DNA of 64,000 nt from positions 1 through 64,000 of the forward strand of contig JAHLVW010000108.1 in the NCBI GenBank assembly GCA_019058275.1, in the 5' to 3' direction. This stretch comes from Candidatus Heimdallarchaeota archaeon (GTDB lineage: Archaea > Asgardarchaeota > Heimdallarchaeia > JABLTI01). The notes beneath the pieces were generated by a model. It made no database searches. It was not told the origin of the DNA and worked only from the letters and a program-made list of their open reading frames with translations. The first letter of the stretch is position 1, and each line of letters opens with the position of its first letter. Position numbers and translations under genes: made by a program. This document shows positions 44,576 to 53,878 of the stretch, piece after piece.

Positions 44576-45511
44576 ATGGTACAAAAGGATTTAGACCTAT
44601 CCATTACACAAACAATAGTGGATGAAGAATATCCTTTTTGGCTTCGTGCACCATTTCGACTTCTTACTGATGTGACACAATTTAGAAAAGTTGATCCTTG
44701 GGATCTGGAAATTGCTGAGCTGATTACTAATTTTGTTAGTAACATGAAACTCTTGGATGACATTAATTTTCCAGTACTTGGCAGAGCAATTCTGTCAGCA
44801 GCAATTCTCTATCGTTCAAAAGTCACCGATCTAATTAAGATAATCGAAGAAACTGATGAAAAATCTGAAGGTTTAGATACTTTAGGATTTGACATCCCTG
44901 AGATAGCTCCATCATATCACTTGTCACAAAGACCAGTCACATTTAATGAATTGGTTTTTGCTTTTCAAGGTTTACTAAAACAAGAAAGTCGTTATAAACA
45001 TAGATTAGCTATAAACAAACAAAAAGCTCTTATTCAACCTTTACACATCCCTGCTGAACCTATTCAAATTATAGATGAAGAATCAACAAAAATAGCCAAA
45101 CTGAAAAAAGATGTTTATGAAAAGATTGTCAGATTATTCAATCAATACAAAAGACCAATTCGTTTTGAAGAACTTCTTTTACCAAATATTAATCGAATAT
45201 CAGTAATACGAACTTTTATGTGTATTCTCTTTTTAGGGTTCGAATTAAAAGCACAAATATTTCAAGATGAGGATTTTGGACAAATAACATTGGTTCCAAT
45301 AAGAGATAATGAAGAAGAGTTCCTTGGTGGATTGGAGAAAGTTATAAAGAAGAAGCTAATGGAAGGAATTCCTTCTGAGGGAAGCGTTTCCGTTTCTGAA
45401 ATTGATATTAATGATGATTTAATGGAGGAAACTGATCTTCTATTTCATGAGAATTTCGATGAAACTGAAGACATTAATCTAAGTGAATCATCTGATAAGA
45501 ATGAAGAATAA
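44576..45511 (+). CDS. scpA: Segregation and condensation protein ScpA (kleisin)
   Basis: Kleisin subunit that bridges SMC heads, 311 residues. The N-terminal SMC-neck-binding helices contain FRKVDPWDLEIAELITNFVS and GRAILSAAILYRSKVTDLI. The C-terminal winged helix (IVRLFNQYKRPIRFEELLL) and an acidic tail follow. GGAG lies 8 nt upstream of the ATG. It is operonic with smc. Good length for the archaeal family. Confidence 0.92.
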   Translation: MVQKDLDLSITQTIVDEEYPFWLRAPFRLLTDVTQFRKVDPWDLEIAELITNFVSNMKLLDDINFPVLGRAILSAAILYRSKVTDLIKIIEETDEKSEGLDTLGFDIPEIAPSYHLSQRPVTFNELVFAFQGLLKQESRYKHRLAINKQKALIQPLHIPAEPIQIIDEESTKIAKLKKDVYEKIVRLFNQYKRPIRFEELLLPNINRISVIRTFMCILFLGFELKAQIFQDEDFGQITLVPIRDNEEEFLGGLEKVIKKKLMEGIPSEGSVSVSEIDINDDLMEETDLLFHENFDETEDINLSESSDKNEE

Positions 45512-45553
45512 AACATAATGCTATCTTATTTCTAAAGAAGAATAAAGAGAGAA

Positions 45554-45748
45554 CTATGCGGTAGTGAATAGTTTCAATATATATGGTCCAGCTAATACTA
45601 GAATAATCAATACAGCAGCAAAGATCATTACTGCATAAGGACCTATTTTTACGCCTGGAGTATCTTCTTCAAAGAACCTAATTAAACCTGCACCAGTAGC
45701 AGGCATTGCTCCTCCGCTTTCACCTGATCTTTTTGTTCTACGACTCAT
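45554..45748 (-). CDS. sec61B: Preprotein translocase subunit Sec61 beta
   Basis: Tail-anchored component of the SecYEG/Sec61 channel, 64 residues. The signature GAGLIRFFEEDTPGVKIGP precedes the single membrane helix YAVMIFAAVLIILVLAGPYI. The Gly/Ser-rich cytosolic N-terminus is typical. I use the ATG at 45748 (MSRRTKRSG); the in-frame codon at 45760 adds four residues. It converges on scpA. Confidence 0.95.
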   Translation of the reverse strand: MSRRTKRSGESGGAMPATGAGLIRFFEEDTPGVKIGPYAVMIFAAVLIILVLAGPYILKLFTTA

Positions 45749-45957
45749 TGTTAAAATCACTTCAAGCTGATTATTATTGTTGATTCATTTTCTTATCCCC
45801 CTTTAAAATTTTCTGATATTCTTGTGAATAAATCATAATTAATCTATTTTAGTATGGTGGTTCTTGTAGAAGCTAATAACAAATGGAAAAACACCCTTAA
45901 AAGTCTAAATAACTATGTATTAACAATTTAGAATGTGCGAATAATTGAGGTAGTATT

Positions 45958-46908
45958 ATGAAACTGGAAAAAGCTTCTTCAGTTACAAAATCGATTTTAA
46001 ATGAAGTTAGCAAGATTATTGTTGGCAAGGACTTAGTCCTTGAAAGAGTTTTAATAGGAGTTTTAGCAAAAGGGAACCTTTTATTGGAAGATGTACCTGG
46101 TCTTGCTAAAACAATGATGATCAAAGCATTTGCACAGGCAATGAAGTGTAAATTTACAAGAGTACAATGTACTCCTGATTTGTTACCTGCTGATGTAACT
46201 GGATCCACAATTTACAATCAAAAAGATCAAGAATTTTCTTTTAGACAAGGTCCAGTTTTTACTAATCTCCTGTTAGTTGATGAAATTAACCGGGCATCAC
46301 CGAAAACGCAATCTGCACTTTTGGAAGCGATGCAAGAACAACATGTTACTATTGATGGTATCACCTATTCACTACCCCAACCATTTCATGTTTTAGCAAC
46401 ACAAAACCCCATTGAATTTGAAGGAACATTCCCACTTCCAGAAGCTCAACTAGATAGATTCATAATGAGAATTGGTGTTGGTTATCCGGATGCTGTAGAA
46501 GAGATAGAAATTCTAAATCGTAGAATTGCTCGGAAAAAAGAGGAATTTGAATTAGCAGCTATTACAAATGCAAAGCAATTACTAGTAATTCAAAATGTTG
46601 TTGAAGATATACATGTTGACGATAGAATAAAAGAATACATAGTTGAAATTGTTAGAAGAACAAGAGATAATGAACGAATAGATATTGGATCAAGTCCTCG
46701 AGGTAGTTTAGCGTTACTACATCTCTCAAGAGCAAGTGCAGTTATTAATGGAAGAGATTTTGTAAATCCTGATGATGTGAAAAAAGTAGTTATTCCAGCT
46801 CTTAGTCATAGAATTATCCTAAGTACGGGAAGTTGGTTGACTGGAATCAATCCAGAAGACATTGTTGCAAGGGAATTATCGAAAATTAAAGCCCCTCGTT
46901 TAGATTAA
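45958..46908 (+). CDS. moxR: MoxR-family AAA+ ATPase
   Basis: AAA+ chaperone-type ATPase of 316 residues. Walker A is DVPGLAKTMM (the MoxR variant), Walker B is LLLVDEINRASPKTQSALLE, and sensor 1 is LATQNPIEFEGTFPLPEAQL. GAGGTAG precedes the ATG. It leads a cluster with a DUF58 protein and membrane proteins, an arrangement widespread in prokaryotes and linked to maturation or metal insertion of protein complexes. The substrate here is unknown. Confidence 0.93.
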   Translation: MKLEKASSVTKSILNEVSKIIVGKDLVLERVLIGVLAKGNLLLEDVPGLAKTMMIKAFAQAMKCKFTRVQCTPDLLPADVTGSTIYNQKDQEFSFRQGPVFTNLLLVDEINRASPKTQSALLEAMQEQHVTIDGITYSLPQPFHVLATQNPIEFEGTFPLPEAQLDRFIMRIGVGYPDAVEEIEILNRRIARKKEEFELAAITNAKQLLVIQNVVEDIHVDDRIKEYIVEIVRRTRDNERIDIGSSPRGSLALLHLSRASAVINGRDFVNPDDVKKVVIPALSHRIILSTGSWLTGINPEDIVARELSKIKAPRLD

Positions 46909-46946
46909 AATAATATTATAGCCAATACAGGAGTGAAATTGAAGTA

Positions 46947-48236
46947 ATGTTTTCACCAAAAATTCGGTGGACTTTATCAACATTTTTCATTATTTTACTT
47001 TTAGGTATTGGATTTCAAAGTTGGGTATTTCTTATTGCTTTAGTGCCAATTACAATATTAATTATCTCTTATTTCATCTCAACACCACCAGAAAAGGTTG
47101 AATTAGAAATTATTAGGGAATTAGAACAAACAAGATTTGAAGAGGGTGAACATGTTGAGGTTTCACTAAGGATTAGGAATATTGGAACTCAAGCAATTGA
47201 CATGTTGGAAATTATAGATGTTTTACCTTTGCAAGTTAGTTTGAAAAAAAGTAGCAATCATTTGATAACATCATTAGATATAGGAGAAGAAACCCAATTC
47301 AGGTATGTAGTAAGCTGTGACTATCGAGGTAGGTGGAAATTAGGACCTACACATGTTCGTGCTCGGAATTTTATAGATTCAGCTTATTCAGTGGAATCAT
47401 ATGAAGAAACAGTAACTGACTTTGTAATTATACCTAATTTCGAAAAAATACGAGATATGCCTTTTAGAACAAAATATCCAAAGATTTCAGATGGACCTTT
47501 TCATTCTAAACTAAAAGGTGAAGGTTTGGATTTTTCTGGTGTACGAGAGTATTCTAGTGCAGATTCACTTGGAAGAATAAACTGGTCTGCTACTGCAAAA
47601 TATGGTAAATTATTCACCAATGTGTATGAATTATTTAGAACTGCTGATTTGCTATTAGTACTAGATGCAACTGAAAGGACTGCTTCCATATTAGATGAAC
47701 AAATAAAGGCAGTACTATCATTAAGCGAACATTTTCTAAAGTACAAATGCAGAGTAGGTTTAATAGTAATTCGAGATTCTGTTGACCGTTTTAATTTAAG
47801 CTCTTCAAGACAGCAGCTAGTGAAATTCACTGAAATGCTTATTGATGTTCAAGCTACCAAAGTTGTTAGCTATAATATTTTACGAAACCGAATAAGAAAT
47901 AACTTGGAACACTATTTTCCTATGAATTGTCTTACAATAATTATTTCACCTTTAATTCAATCAACTATAAACAAATTATTAATTGATGTTGCAAGAAGAA
48001 GAAAAAATAGCTTCTTCTTAGTACCATCCATCGTTTCTTCAGAATGGAGATATATAAAGAACAATGAGGATACTGCCAATCTATTAGTTCATCAAAACTT
48101 GCTAATTAGAAGGCAGATGGAACTCACAAAGGTAATTCAAGAAGGACTAGTTATTTTTGAATGGGATGTATCAATTCCATTAAGTGTTTTTATGAACAAG
48201 CTAAAGCAAATAGCCACAAGAAGAGGGAGAAGATAA
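46947..48236 (+). CDS. DUF58-domain membrane-anchored protein
   Basis: Protein of 429 residues with two N-terminal membrane helices (residues 10-45), a beta-rich region (VELEIIRELEQTRFEEGEHV), then the DUF58 signature GVREYSSADSLGRINWSATA and a vWA-like C-terminal domain (LLLVLDATERTASILDEQI). It is the standard partner of MoxR ATPases. It starts 38 nt after moxR with AGGAGTGA upstream, and its stop overlaps the next start by one nucleotide (TAATG). Confidence 0.9.
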   Translation: MFSPKIRWTLSTFFIILLLGIGFQSWVFLIALVPITILIISYFISTPPEKVELEIIRELEQTRFEEGEHVEVSLRIRNIGTQAIDMLEIIDVLPLQVSLKKSSNHLITSLDIGEETQFRYVVSCDYRGRWKLGPTHVRARNFIDSAYSVESYEETVTDFVIIPNFEKIRDMPFRTKYPKISDGPFHSKLKGEGLDFSGVREYSSADSLGRINWSATAKYGKLFTNVYELFRTADLLLVLDATERTASILDEQIKAVLSLSEHFLKYKCRVGLIVIRDSVDRFNLSSSRQQLVKFTEMLIDVQATKVVSYNILRNRIRNNLEHYFPMNCLTIIISPLIQSTINKLLIDVARRRKNSFFLVPSIVSSEWRYIKNNEDTANLLVHQNLLIRRQMELTKVIQEGLVIFEWDVSIPLSVFMNKLKQIATRRGRR

Positions 48237-49021
48237 TGAGTAAAAGGGAAGAGCAAACTGAAACCAGTAATTCACAAGAAAAATCTAATGAGTATATTGA
48301 AGGGAGTAAAGTTGAATATATGGTTGATGGACAGCAGCTAAAAGAAGTTGTTAAAGCAAAAGCTGGATATAATGAATTATATGATAGAAAAGTAAGAAAT
48401 TTACAGATAATTGCTTTAGTAATGGTTTTGATGATAACATTCATTGCACCTTTGAGATTACTTGATTCTCGAACTTATGTTGATTTTACTGCGATAGGTT
48501 TCATTATTGCAGGACTTGTGCCATCAATTATAGCTATTTTTGATATTATTGGTGGTCGAAAATTTGCTCTCTACCTATCAGTAGTAATCTATGGTGCATG
48601 GATCATGGTTCTTTCAACTCAATTCTGGGAAATCATTCTTTTAATAACTGCGCTAATAATCTATTATGAGATTACTAGGATTTTGTTGATAATACATCCA
48701 TTGCTGAAAAACATTGAATCAATAGCTAAAGGTGGAGCATATTATCATGCAAATGTGTTTTTAGGTAGGTATTTTAGATACTTTCTGAAATTCTCTGGAC
48801 TACTTATTGGTTCATCGTTTGTCTTAGGTGTTCTAGGATGGTATGTGTTTGAACCACTACAAAGTGATATTATATTTTCAGTATTCATGATTATATGCTT
48901 GATCACATTAATCATTGTTAGTAGAAAAACTCTAACCCCTGATATCGAGAAAATAATTCTTGAGGAAGAGAGAGAAAGACTAGAAGATAATTTAGCTAGA
49001 TCACATTCAAAATACTCTTAG
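48236..49021 (+). CDS. Polytopic membrane protein in the MoxR cluster
   Basis: Protein of 261 residues. After a charged cytosolic N-terminus (about 70 residues) come six predicted membrane helices (IIALVMVLMITFIAPL, GFIIAGLVPSIIAIFDII, LSVVIYGAWIMVLS, EIILLITALIIYYEI, FSGLLIGSSFVLGVLGWYVF, IIFSVFMIICLITLIIV), then a charged tail. ATG 48236 has GAGGGAG upstream; a longer frame from 48161 overlaps the DUF58 gene and is rejected. Unknown function, but tied by overlap to the MoxR/DUF58 system. Confidence 0.75.
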   Translation: MSKREEQTETSNSQEKSNEYIEGSKVEYMVDGQQLKEVVKAKAGYNELYDRKVRNLQIIALVMVLMITFIAPLRLLDSRTYVDFTAIGFIIAGLVPSIIAIFDIIGGRKFALYLSVVIYGAWIMVLSTQFWEIILLITALIIYYEITRILLIIHPLLKNIESIAKGGAYYHANVFLGRYFRYFLKFSGLLIGSSFVLGVLGWYVFEPLQSDIIFSVFMIICLITLIIVSRKTLTPDIEKIILEEERERLEDNLARSHSKYS

Positions 49022-49031
49022 AGAAATATGC

Positions 49032-49577
49032 TTAATTTATTGTATCGATAGCACTTCTAAAATTGTGAATAACAGTAGCAAGTTCCAAATAGAATTTTTC
49101 ATCCTCTGGACGATTACCACTTCTAATAATACTTATTATTGGACCAAAAACCCTATCTAAAAAAGATGGTTCAGGAATAACCATTCGTAACCAAGTATTA
49201 ATATCATAAAGAAATTCAACTGCATTTTCATTTGGCACTTCTTGAAAAAGTAATTCTTTATCTTGAAGTAAATTTTCTAACTCACTTTCACTCAAACCTT
49301 TTCTTAACATAAGATAATCTAGCATATCTCTATGTACAGACCTGCAAATACTGTTATTTGTAATTGATAGTAGTTCCCCTCTTCTGCTAAAATGCTGAAA
49401 AGACAAGCTCACTCGAGGGATAATTTTATAGTAGGAAATACGAGACCATTTTTTATGACTTCTTGTTTGTTTACCCAATTCACGGAAGATGATGATGAAT
49501 ATGAATATAATACTAATGAAGAAAATGATTAGCCAACTTTCTTGCATGAAATGTTCCAATCCACTAGCTATCCTCAT
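49032..49577 (-). CDS. Membrane-anchored protein, MoxR cluster
   Basis: About 181 residues with one N-terminal membrane helix (SWLIIFFISIIFIFIIIF) and a soluble helical C-terminal domain. The ATG at 49577 lies inside the end of the DUF4129 gene, with GGAG close by, so the two are translationally coupled. No family is recognised. It converges on the polytopic membrane protein gene. Confidence 0.6.
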   Translation of the reverse strand: MRIASGLEHFMQESWLIIFFISIIFIFIIIFRELGKQTRSHKKWSRISYYKIIPRVSLSFQHFSRRGELLSITNNSICRSVHRDMLDYLMLRKGLSESELENLLQDKELLFQEVPNENAVEFLYDINTWLRMVIPEPSFLDRVFGPIISIIRSGNRPEDEKFYLELATVIHNFRSAIDTIN

Positions 49578-51129
49578 CAACTCCTTTCTTTGGTTTTTTC
49601 TTTTCTGTAGCCTCATCATCGATCAATTTATCTTCAATAATGTAGTCGCTAGGTTTCTTATCCTCAGGCAAAGTAGTTTTTCTGATATTAGTTGTAATGG
49701 AATCAAGATAGATTTCAGCTTTATCAGAATTTTTAGCTGAAATTTCATGCTCGCTATATCGAGCTTCTTCATATAAATCTGTTAAATCTTCCAGTGATTC
49801 ATCTGGTAAATCAAATTTCTCTTTCGTTGATTTTTCAAAGTCCCCAGGAGTCATATTTCGTTCAGATTTAGCTCCATGATCAATTAAATCGTATGATGCT
49901 TTATGATAAGCCCGTATTACTCTTTTACGATGATCTGTTGCAGTTGCTGTTGGTAACCACCGCTTATCACTATCTAAAATTTGTTCATGAAATTCATCCC
50001 CACGTTTTCTAAAGAAATCAATTCCAACAAAAACTACAGCTACGATGATAAATACGCCTGATATTACTAGCAAAACTGTTGAGATGACTGGTTTATTAAG
50101 TCCAGTAAACCCGCCACCAGTATCTGGACTTGATGTAGGGAGAGGTCCAGTCTGATTACCAGTTGGTGAGATTGATGTTTGATTATCAGTAGTAGGATCA
50201 GGAGATGTTGTATTTGTAGGAGTAGTTGTAGGTTCAATTTTTGGAGTTAATTCGCGCAAGAAATTAACCAGATAACCATAGCCAAAACCAATTATAACTG
50301 CTAAAACCAATGGTACGATAAACCTAGTCCAACTTCCTTCTGAGAAAACTAATCTGAAAAGGTAGAAGAGAAGAACTAAACCTAAAGTAGCAAAAGGCAT
50401 ATACAAAGCAATTCGTGTGAAAATATTATTTGAGTCCGATCGAGGTAAACCAGTAAAATAATCACTCCACCCATTTGAACCAACGTAATCTGAAACATGA
50501 ACCCAATCTAATTGATGTAAATTATACCAGTACAAAACCAGTGCATCAGATGTTGTAAATTCACTATCAAAAGCTCTCAGTTTAAATTCATCGTTAATAA
50601 AAACGCTAAAGGTATTATTTGTTGCACGAACAACTTTCACTTTGTAATTTGTTATCGCCTCGGGTTTAAAGAATGTTGAATTTAGAGTTACCTCTGAACC
50701 AGCTCCATTAATCTTTACTAATGCTAGATCCTCTCCAATTTCAAATACAAGTTTGTAACCTTTTGTTGGTATATAGTAGTAATCTTCATCTTGTTCTAAT
50801 GAAACAAAAATGATTGATGCTGAACCAGAACCATAATATCTCAAATCCCATTCCCATTCACCATATGCAACACCGCTTTCATGATAAGCCCAATTAAGAT
50901 CCGGTGATCTTGCAACATATCTACCTTCCTCTCCTATAAAATTCCCTTGTGTAACATGCCAATCACTGGTATCAGAATCGAAAAGGTATTTGGTAGAAAA
51001 AGCAACAGTAACAACTGAGATTGTTAAGAAGAATGCAACTATTAGGAATTTCTTATCTATTTTGAATCCTGAGCTAGAAGTTTTTTCTCCTTGTTTCTTA
51101 TGACCCTCTTCCATGGTTTCTTCAGACAT
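49564..51129 (-). CDS. Membrane protein with jelly-roll ectodomain and DUF4129 tail
   Basis: Protein of 521 residues. Residues 28-50 form a signal-anchor helix. Residues 55-245 look like a concanavalin/LamG-type jelly roll (YGEWEWDLRYYGSGSASIIF, NNTFSVFINDEFKLRAFDSE). Then come two membrane helices, a Thr/Pro-rich linker, another membrane helix near 345-370, and a cytosolic DUF4129-like domain (KRVIRAYHKASYDLIDHGAK, RNMTPGDFEKSTKEKF, YEEARYSEHEI). DUF4129 proteins usually accompany MoxR and DUF58, as here, though on the opposite strand. The ectodomain could bind a carbohydrate; that is inferred. Confidence 0.75.
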   Translation of the reverse strand: MSEETMEEGHKKQGEKTSSSGFKIDKKFLIVAFFLTISVVTVAFSTKYLFDSDTSDWHVTQGNFIGEEGRYVARSPDLNWAYHESGVAYGEWEWDLRYYGSGSASIIFVSLEQDEDYYYIPTKGYKLVFEIGEDLALVKINGAGSEVTLNSTFFKPEAITNYKVKVVRATNNTFSVFINDEFKLRAFDSEFTTSDALVLYWYNLHQLDWVHVSDYVGSNGWSDYFTGLPRSDSNNIFTRIALYMPFATLGLVLLFYLFRLVFSEGSWTRFIVPLVLAVIIGFGYGYLVNFLRELTPKIEPTTTPTNTTSPDPTTDNQTSISPTGNQTGPLPTSSPDTGGGFTGLNKPVISTVLLVISGVFIIVAVVFVGIDFFRKRGDEFHEQILDSDKRWLPTATATDHRKRVIRAYHKASYDLIDHGAKSERNMTPGDFEKSTKEKFDLPDESLEDLTDLYEEARYSEHEISAKNSDKAEIYLDSITTNIRKTTLPEDKKPSDYIIEDKLIDDEATEKKKPKKGVDEDS

Positions 51130-51203
51130 TACTTAAGCACCAATAAATTCTCATGATACTATGTGTGAACATAGTATATTTATTCTTTTGAATAGTTTGA
51201 AAA

Positions 51204-51647
51204 TTAAAAAAGTGGATAAAGTGATGCTAAGAGAACTATTGGATTGTAACTTGTGGAAGAGGTCATTTCAAAAATGAATGTGTTATCTGAAATTCTTTTC
51301 ATTTTAGCGATTTTATTCTTTTTATACAAGATATAGTGATGGGAGGATTTTGAGAAGCACTTTAATTCATCAATAGTATCTTCAACTGATTTCCAAGTTA
51401 GCATATTTGTAGATTTTATTTGTGAAAGTGTTGATTTAAGGGCTATATTGTCAGCTGATAATTTGTAATTTACGACATTCTCTAACTCTCTTACTGTTAT
51501 TTGAGCTTGAGTGTTTTCAAAAAGAAAAATGGCAGAATTATTTAGCATAGGTTTAATTTTACCTGCCTTTTTGTAGCTGCCATTATCTTCTTTGGATAGT
51601 AACCATTGGTCACCAATTGAAGTTATTTTTATTTTCACAGGTATCAC
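51204..51647 (-). CDS. Unknown protein, 147 residues
   Basis: Not recognised. Beta-rich N-terminal part (IKITSIGDQWLLSKEDNGSY, SAIFLFENTQAQITVREL) and a helical middle, with no signal peptide. Apparent GTG start at 51647. It lies 37 nt upstream-side of the MuiA-like gene end and may belong to the same transcript. Confidence 0.55.
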   Translation of the reverse strand: MIPVKIKITSIGDQWLLSKEDNGSYKKAGKIKPMLNNSAIFLFENTQAQITVRELENVVNYKLSADNIALKSTLSQIKSTNMLTWKSVEDTIDELKCFSKSSHHYILYKKNKIAKMKRISDNTFIFEMTSSTSYNPIVLLASLYPLF

Positions 51648-51684
51648 GGCAATGGTGGGTTGATATCAAAATCTTTTTCCCATT

Positions 51685-53232
51685 CTACTTCATATTTGTA
51701 ATAATTTTCTTCTCAGCATCTGGTCTTACTTTTAGTTCCCAGGTGTAAATACCTAGTGTATCACTGACCGGTTCTACATTTGCAGTGAAACCCTTCACCT
51801 TGATTCTTTCTGATCTGGAGTAAGGAATTACATCCTTAATTGTTATTTGAGATGGTTCCTTTCGATAATTGCTTAAAACAAGCTCATACTCATAAGAGAC
51901 AGCTCTCTTTCCTTTCACTAAGCCAGCTTTCTCTTTTACTCGCTCTAAGAGTTTCTTCTTAGCAGTAATCTTCAGTTCTTCCCTTGCACCAAGCTTGAAT
52001 TCCTCTCGAGGAGCTATTCTATTAATGTAGGTTTCACCTATAAATTCTCCATCTGCATATATTTTGGCATTTCCTCCAAGGATGACTGCATCACCATTTA
52101 TGATTTTATCTTGAGCAATTACACCAAGAGCATCAGATGCAGCCCAATAGAATTCTTTTTCAGATTTCAATTCATGGGTTGTTAGAGTAACTGGATGATT
52201 ATTGCCATCAGAAGGAATAGTCCATTTTCCTGATATCTCAAAGCTTTGGACACCAGATGGACTTTCTACGAGTTCTGCAGTAGGTTCAACCATAGGTTCC
52301 ATACCATAATCAGCCAATTCCATAGCTTCTTCTTTTTCTTGTAAAGCCATAGGAGCCATTTTCTTCGCTTTCAGGGATCTTCGTGGTGCAGGAGGTGGCC
52401 TATAAGGATCATAAATATCTATGTAATATGGAGTGGGGTCTATGGCTCTAAGTGGTTTGAACACTGCAGTTGAAATTTCAAGTGAAACTTTAATCCAGTC
52501 TTCAAGAGTTCTATTTACTATTTGAGCCATGCCCTTCAAAATAGCTTTATCAGTTTTAAGATCTACATCATAGCTAGGTTCCCAGCTAACACCAGTAGTT
52601 TGATATGAAAGTTCAAAAATAAAAGGACCTGCTTGACTAACTTCTACAGCAATAGCAATTTCATATGTTTGTTCAACATGAGATTGATTGCGATACTCAT
52701 TAATTTTGGCTTGCAAAGTGTTCAGTTTCTTTGTTACTTCTTCAATATCATTCTTGAGTTTCTGCACCCTTTTCATATACTCATCATTTCTTTTTGTTTC
52801 AAAAACAATAAACTCAGAAAGTGTTGCTAGTTGTGTTTCACCAGAAGCTAACCACTGTGGATATTCTTCTGAGAATCTCGAACTTAATACTTTCATTCGT
52901 TCGTTTTGATGGGTGGTAAATTCCAGTTGCTTTTGCAAGGATTGAAGATTTTTTTGTAATTTCTCTTCGTCTTGTAAGAGTTTGTTTAATACCTCGTGGG
53001 AAACTTCTTCTTGATAAACAGTTTCTATATCAATTGCTCCTAACGAGCCTTTACCTTTCCCTGAAATCCTTACACTATCTTTGTACAGGTTTTTGGTTAA
53101 ACCAGTAACACTTACTTGTTGAAATCCTTTTTTCAATTCAACTTTACCTGAGCGGAAAACTCTTGCTCCATCCAAGTAGACAACAACTCTATCAATTGTT
53201 GTTTTTAAAACAGTATAATTTTTTTCAGTCAT
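51685..53232 (-). CDS. MuiA-like protein (DUF4140/DUF4139)
   Basis: Protein of 515 residues with the architecture of the mucoidy-inhibitor A family. An N-terminal DUF4140 region (VVVYLDGARVFRSGKVELKK) is followed by a coiled coil at about 80-195, then DUF4139 (ELSYQTTGVSWEPSYDVDLK, LEDWIKVSLEISTAV, closing KVRPDAEKKI). No signal peptide is visible. Cellular function is poorly known in all domains of life. A Pro-rich, Met/Lys-containing loop interrupts DUF4139 near residues 270-310. Confidence 0.88.
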   Translation of the reverse strand: MTEKNYTVLKTTIDRVVVYLDGARVFRSGKVELKKGFQQVSVTGLTKNLYKDSVRISGKGKGSLGAIDIETVYQEEVSHEVLNKLLQDEEKLQKNLQSLQKQLEFTTHQNERMKVLSSRFSEEYPQWLASGETQLATLSEFIVFETKRNDEYMKRVQKLKNDIEEVTKKLNTLQAKINEYRNQSHVEQTYEIAIAVEVSQAGPFIFELSYQTTGVSWEPSYDVDLKTDKAILKGMAQIVNRTLEDWIKVSLEISTAVFKPLRAIDPTPYYIDIYDPYRPPPAPRRSLKAKKMAPMALQEKEEAMELADYGMEPMVEPTAELVESPSGVQSFEISGKWTIPSDGNNHPVTLTTHELKSEKEFYWAASDALGVIAQDKIINGDAVILGGNAKIYADGEFIGETYINRIAPREEFKLGAREELKITAKKKLLERVKEKAGLVKGKRAVSYEYELVLSNYRKEPSQITIKDVIPYSRSERIKVKGFTANVEPVSDTLGIYTWELKVRPDAEKKIITNMK

Positions 53233-53389
53233 GAAATATCCCTTCTAATTTGATGTCTCAGCTAATACGCTTTCGGTCAAAAAACCTTTCGAAATAAGAA
53301 TTCAAGTATAAGAAAAGTTTTAACTTTCAACAATAGGTTAATATAACCTATTTATTTATGCTAATCAGCATACAATTGTTGGTGTTAAG

Positions 53390-53860
53390 ATGGGAAATTT
53401 CATTGAGAAAAACTATCAGATACTATCAATAGCAGGATTCATAGTGATAGTTCTGGTAATTACAGGGGGACTAATCTTTGGTCCTTTTAATGAAATTCTA
53501 CCTGAAACTTTGCGTGAGAAACTAGGTTATCCAGCAGAACATCCAAATTTGGAAACAGAAATTAACGTACAGTTAATTGTAGATTTTAATGGATTTCATG
53601 AAAACATCAATGAAACGATTCTGTTTGGAATTAATCAAACAGCTACAGCTTACTCCATTTTAACTGTTGCAAATTTAACTGTAAAAGTAAGGGAATACAA
53701 TAACGGGTATTATGTTGAAGCCATTGAAGGAATTGAAGAAAATTCCAATTATTCTTGGTTTTACAAAGTGGATGGGGAAGCTGGAGCTATTGCTTCAAAC
53801 AGATATGATTTGCGTGCAAATAACACCACATTTGTTCAATGGATGTATCAAAGCTATTGA
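53390..53860 (+). CDS. Membrane-anchored DUF4430 protein
   Basis: Protein of 156 residues with one N-terminal membrane helix (LSIAGFIVIVLVITGGLIFG) and an outward domain like the DUF4430/transcobalamin C-terminal fold (TATAYSILTVANLTVKVREY, NYSWFYKVDGEAGAIASNRY). Such domains occur in cobalamin-binding and ECF-associated surface proteins. The next genes are a secreted protein and an ECF S-component, which together suggest vitamin uptake; cobalamin is the best guess. Several N-glycosylation-type sequons are present. Confidence 0.7.
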   Translation: MGNFIEKNYQILSIAGFIVIVLVITGGLIFGPFNEILPETLREKLGYPAEHPNLETEINVQLIVDFNGFHENINETILFGINQTATAYSILTVANLTVKVREYNNGYYVEAIEGIEENSNYSWFYKVDGEAGAIASNRYDLRANNTTFVQWMYQSY

Positions 53861-53878
53861 AAAGAAGGATTGGAAGAC

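Noticed and set aside
48161..48236. Longer start of the polytopic membrane protein
   Set aside because: It overlaps the end of the DUF58 gene, and ATG 48236 has a good ribosome-binding site with a TAATG junction.
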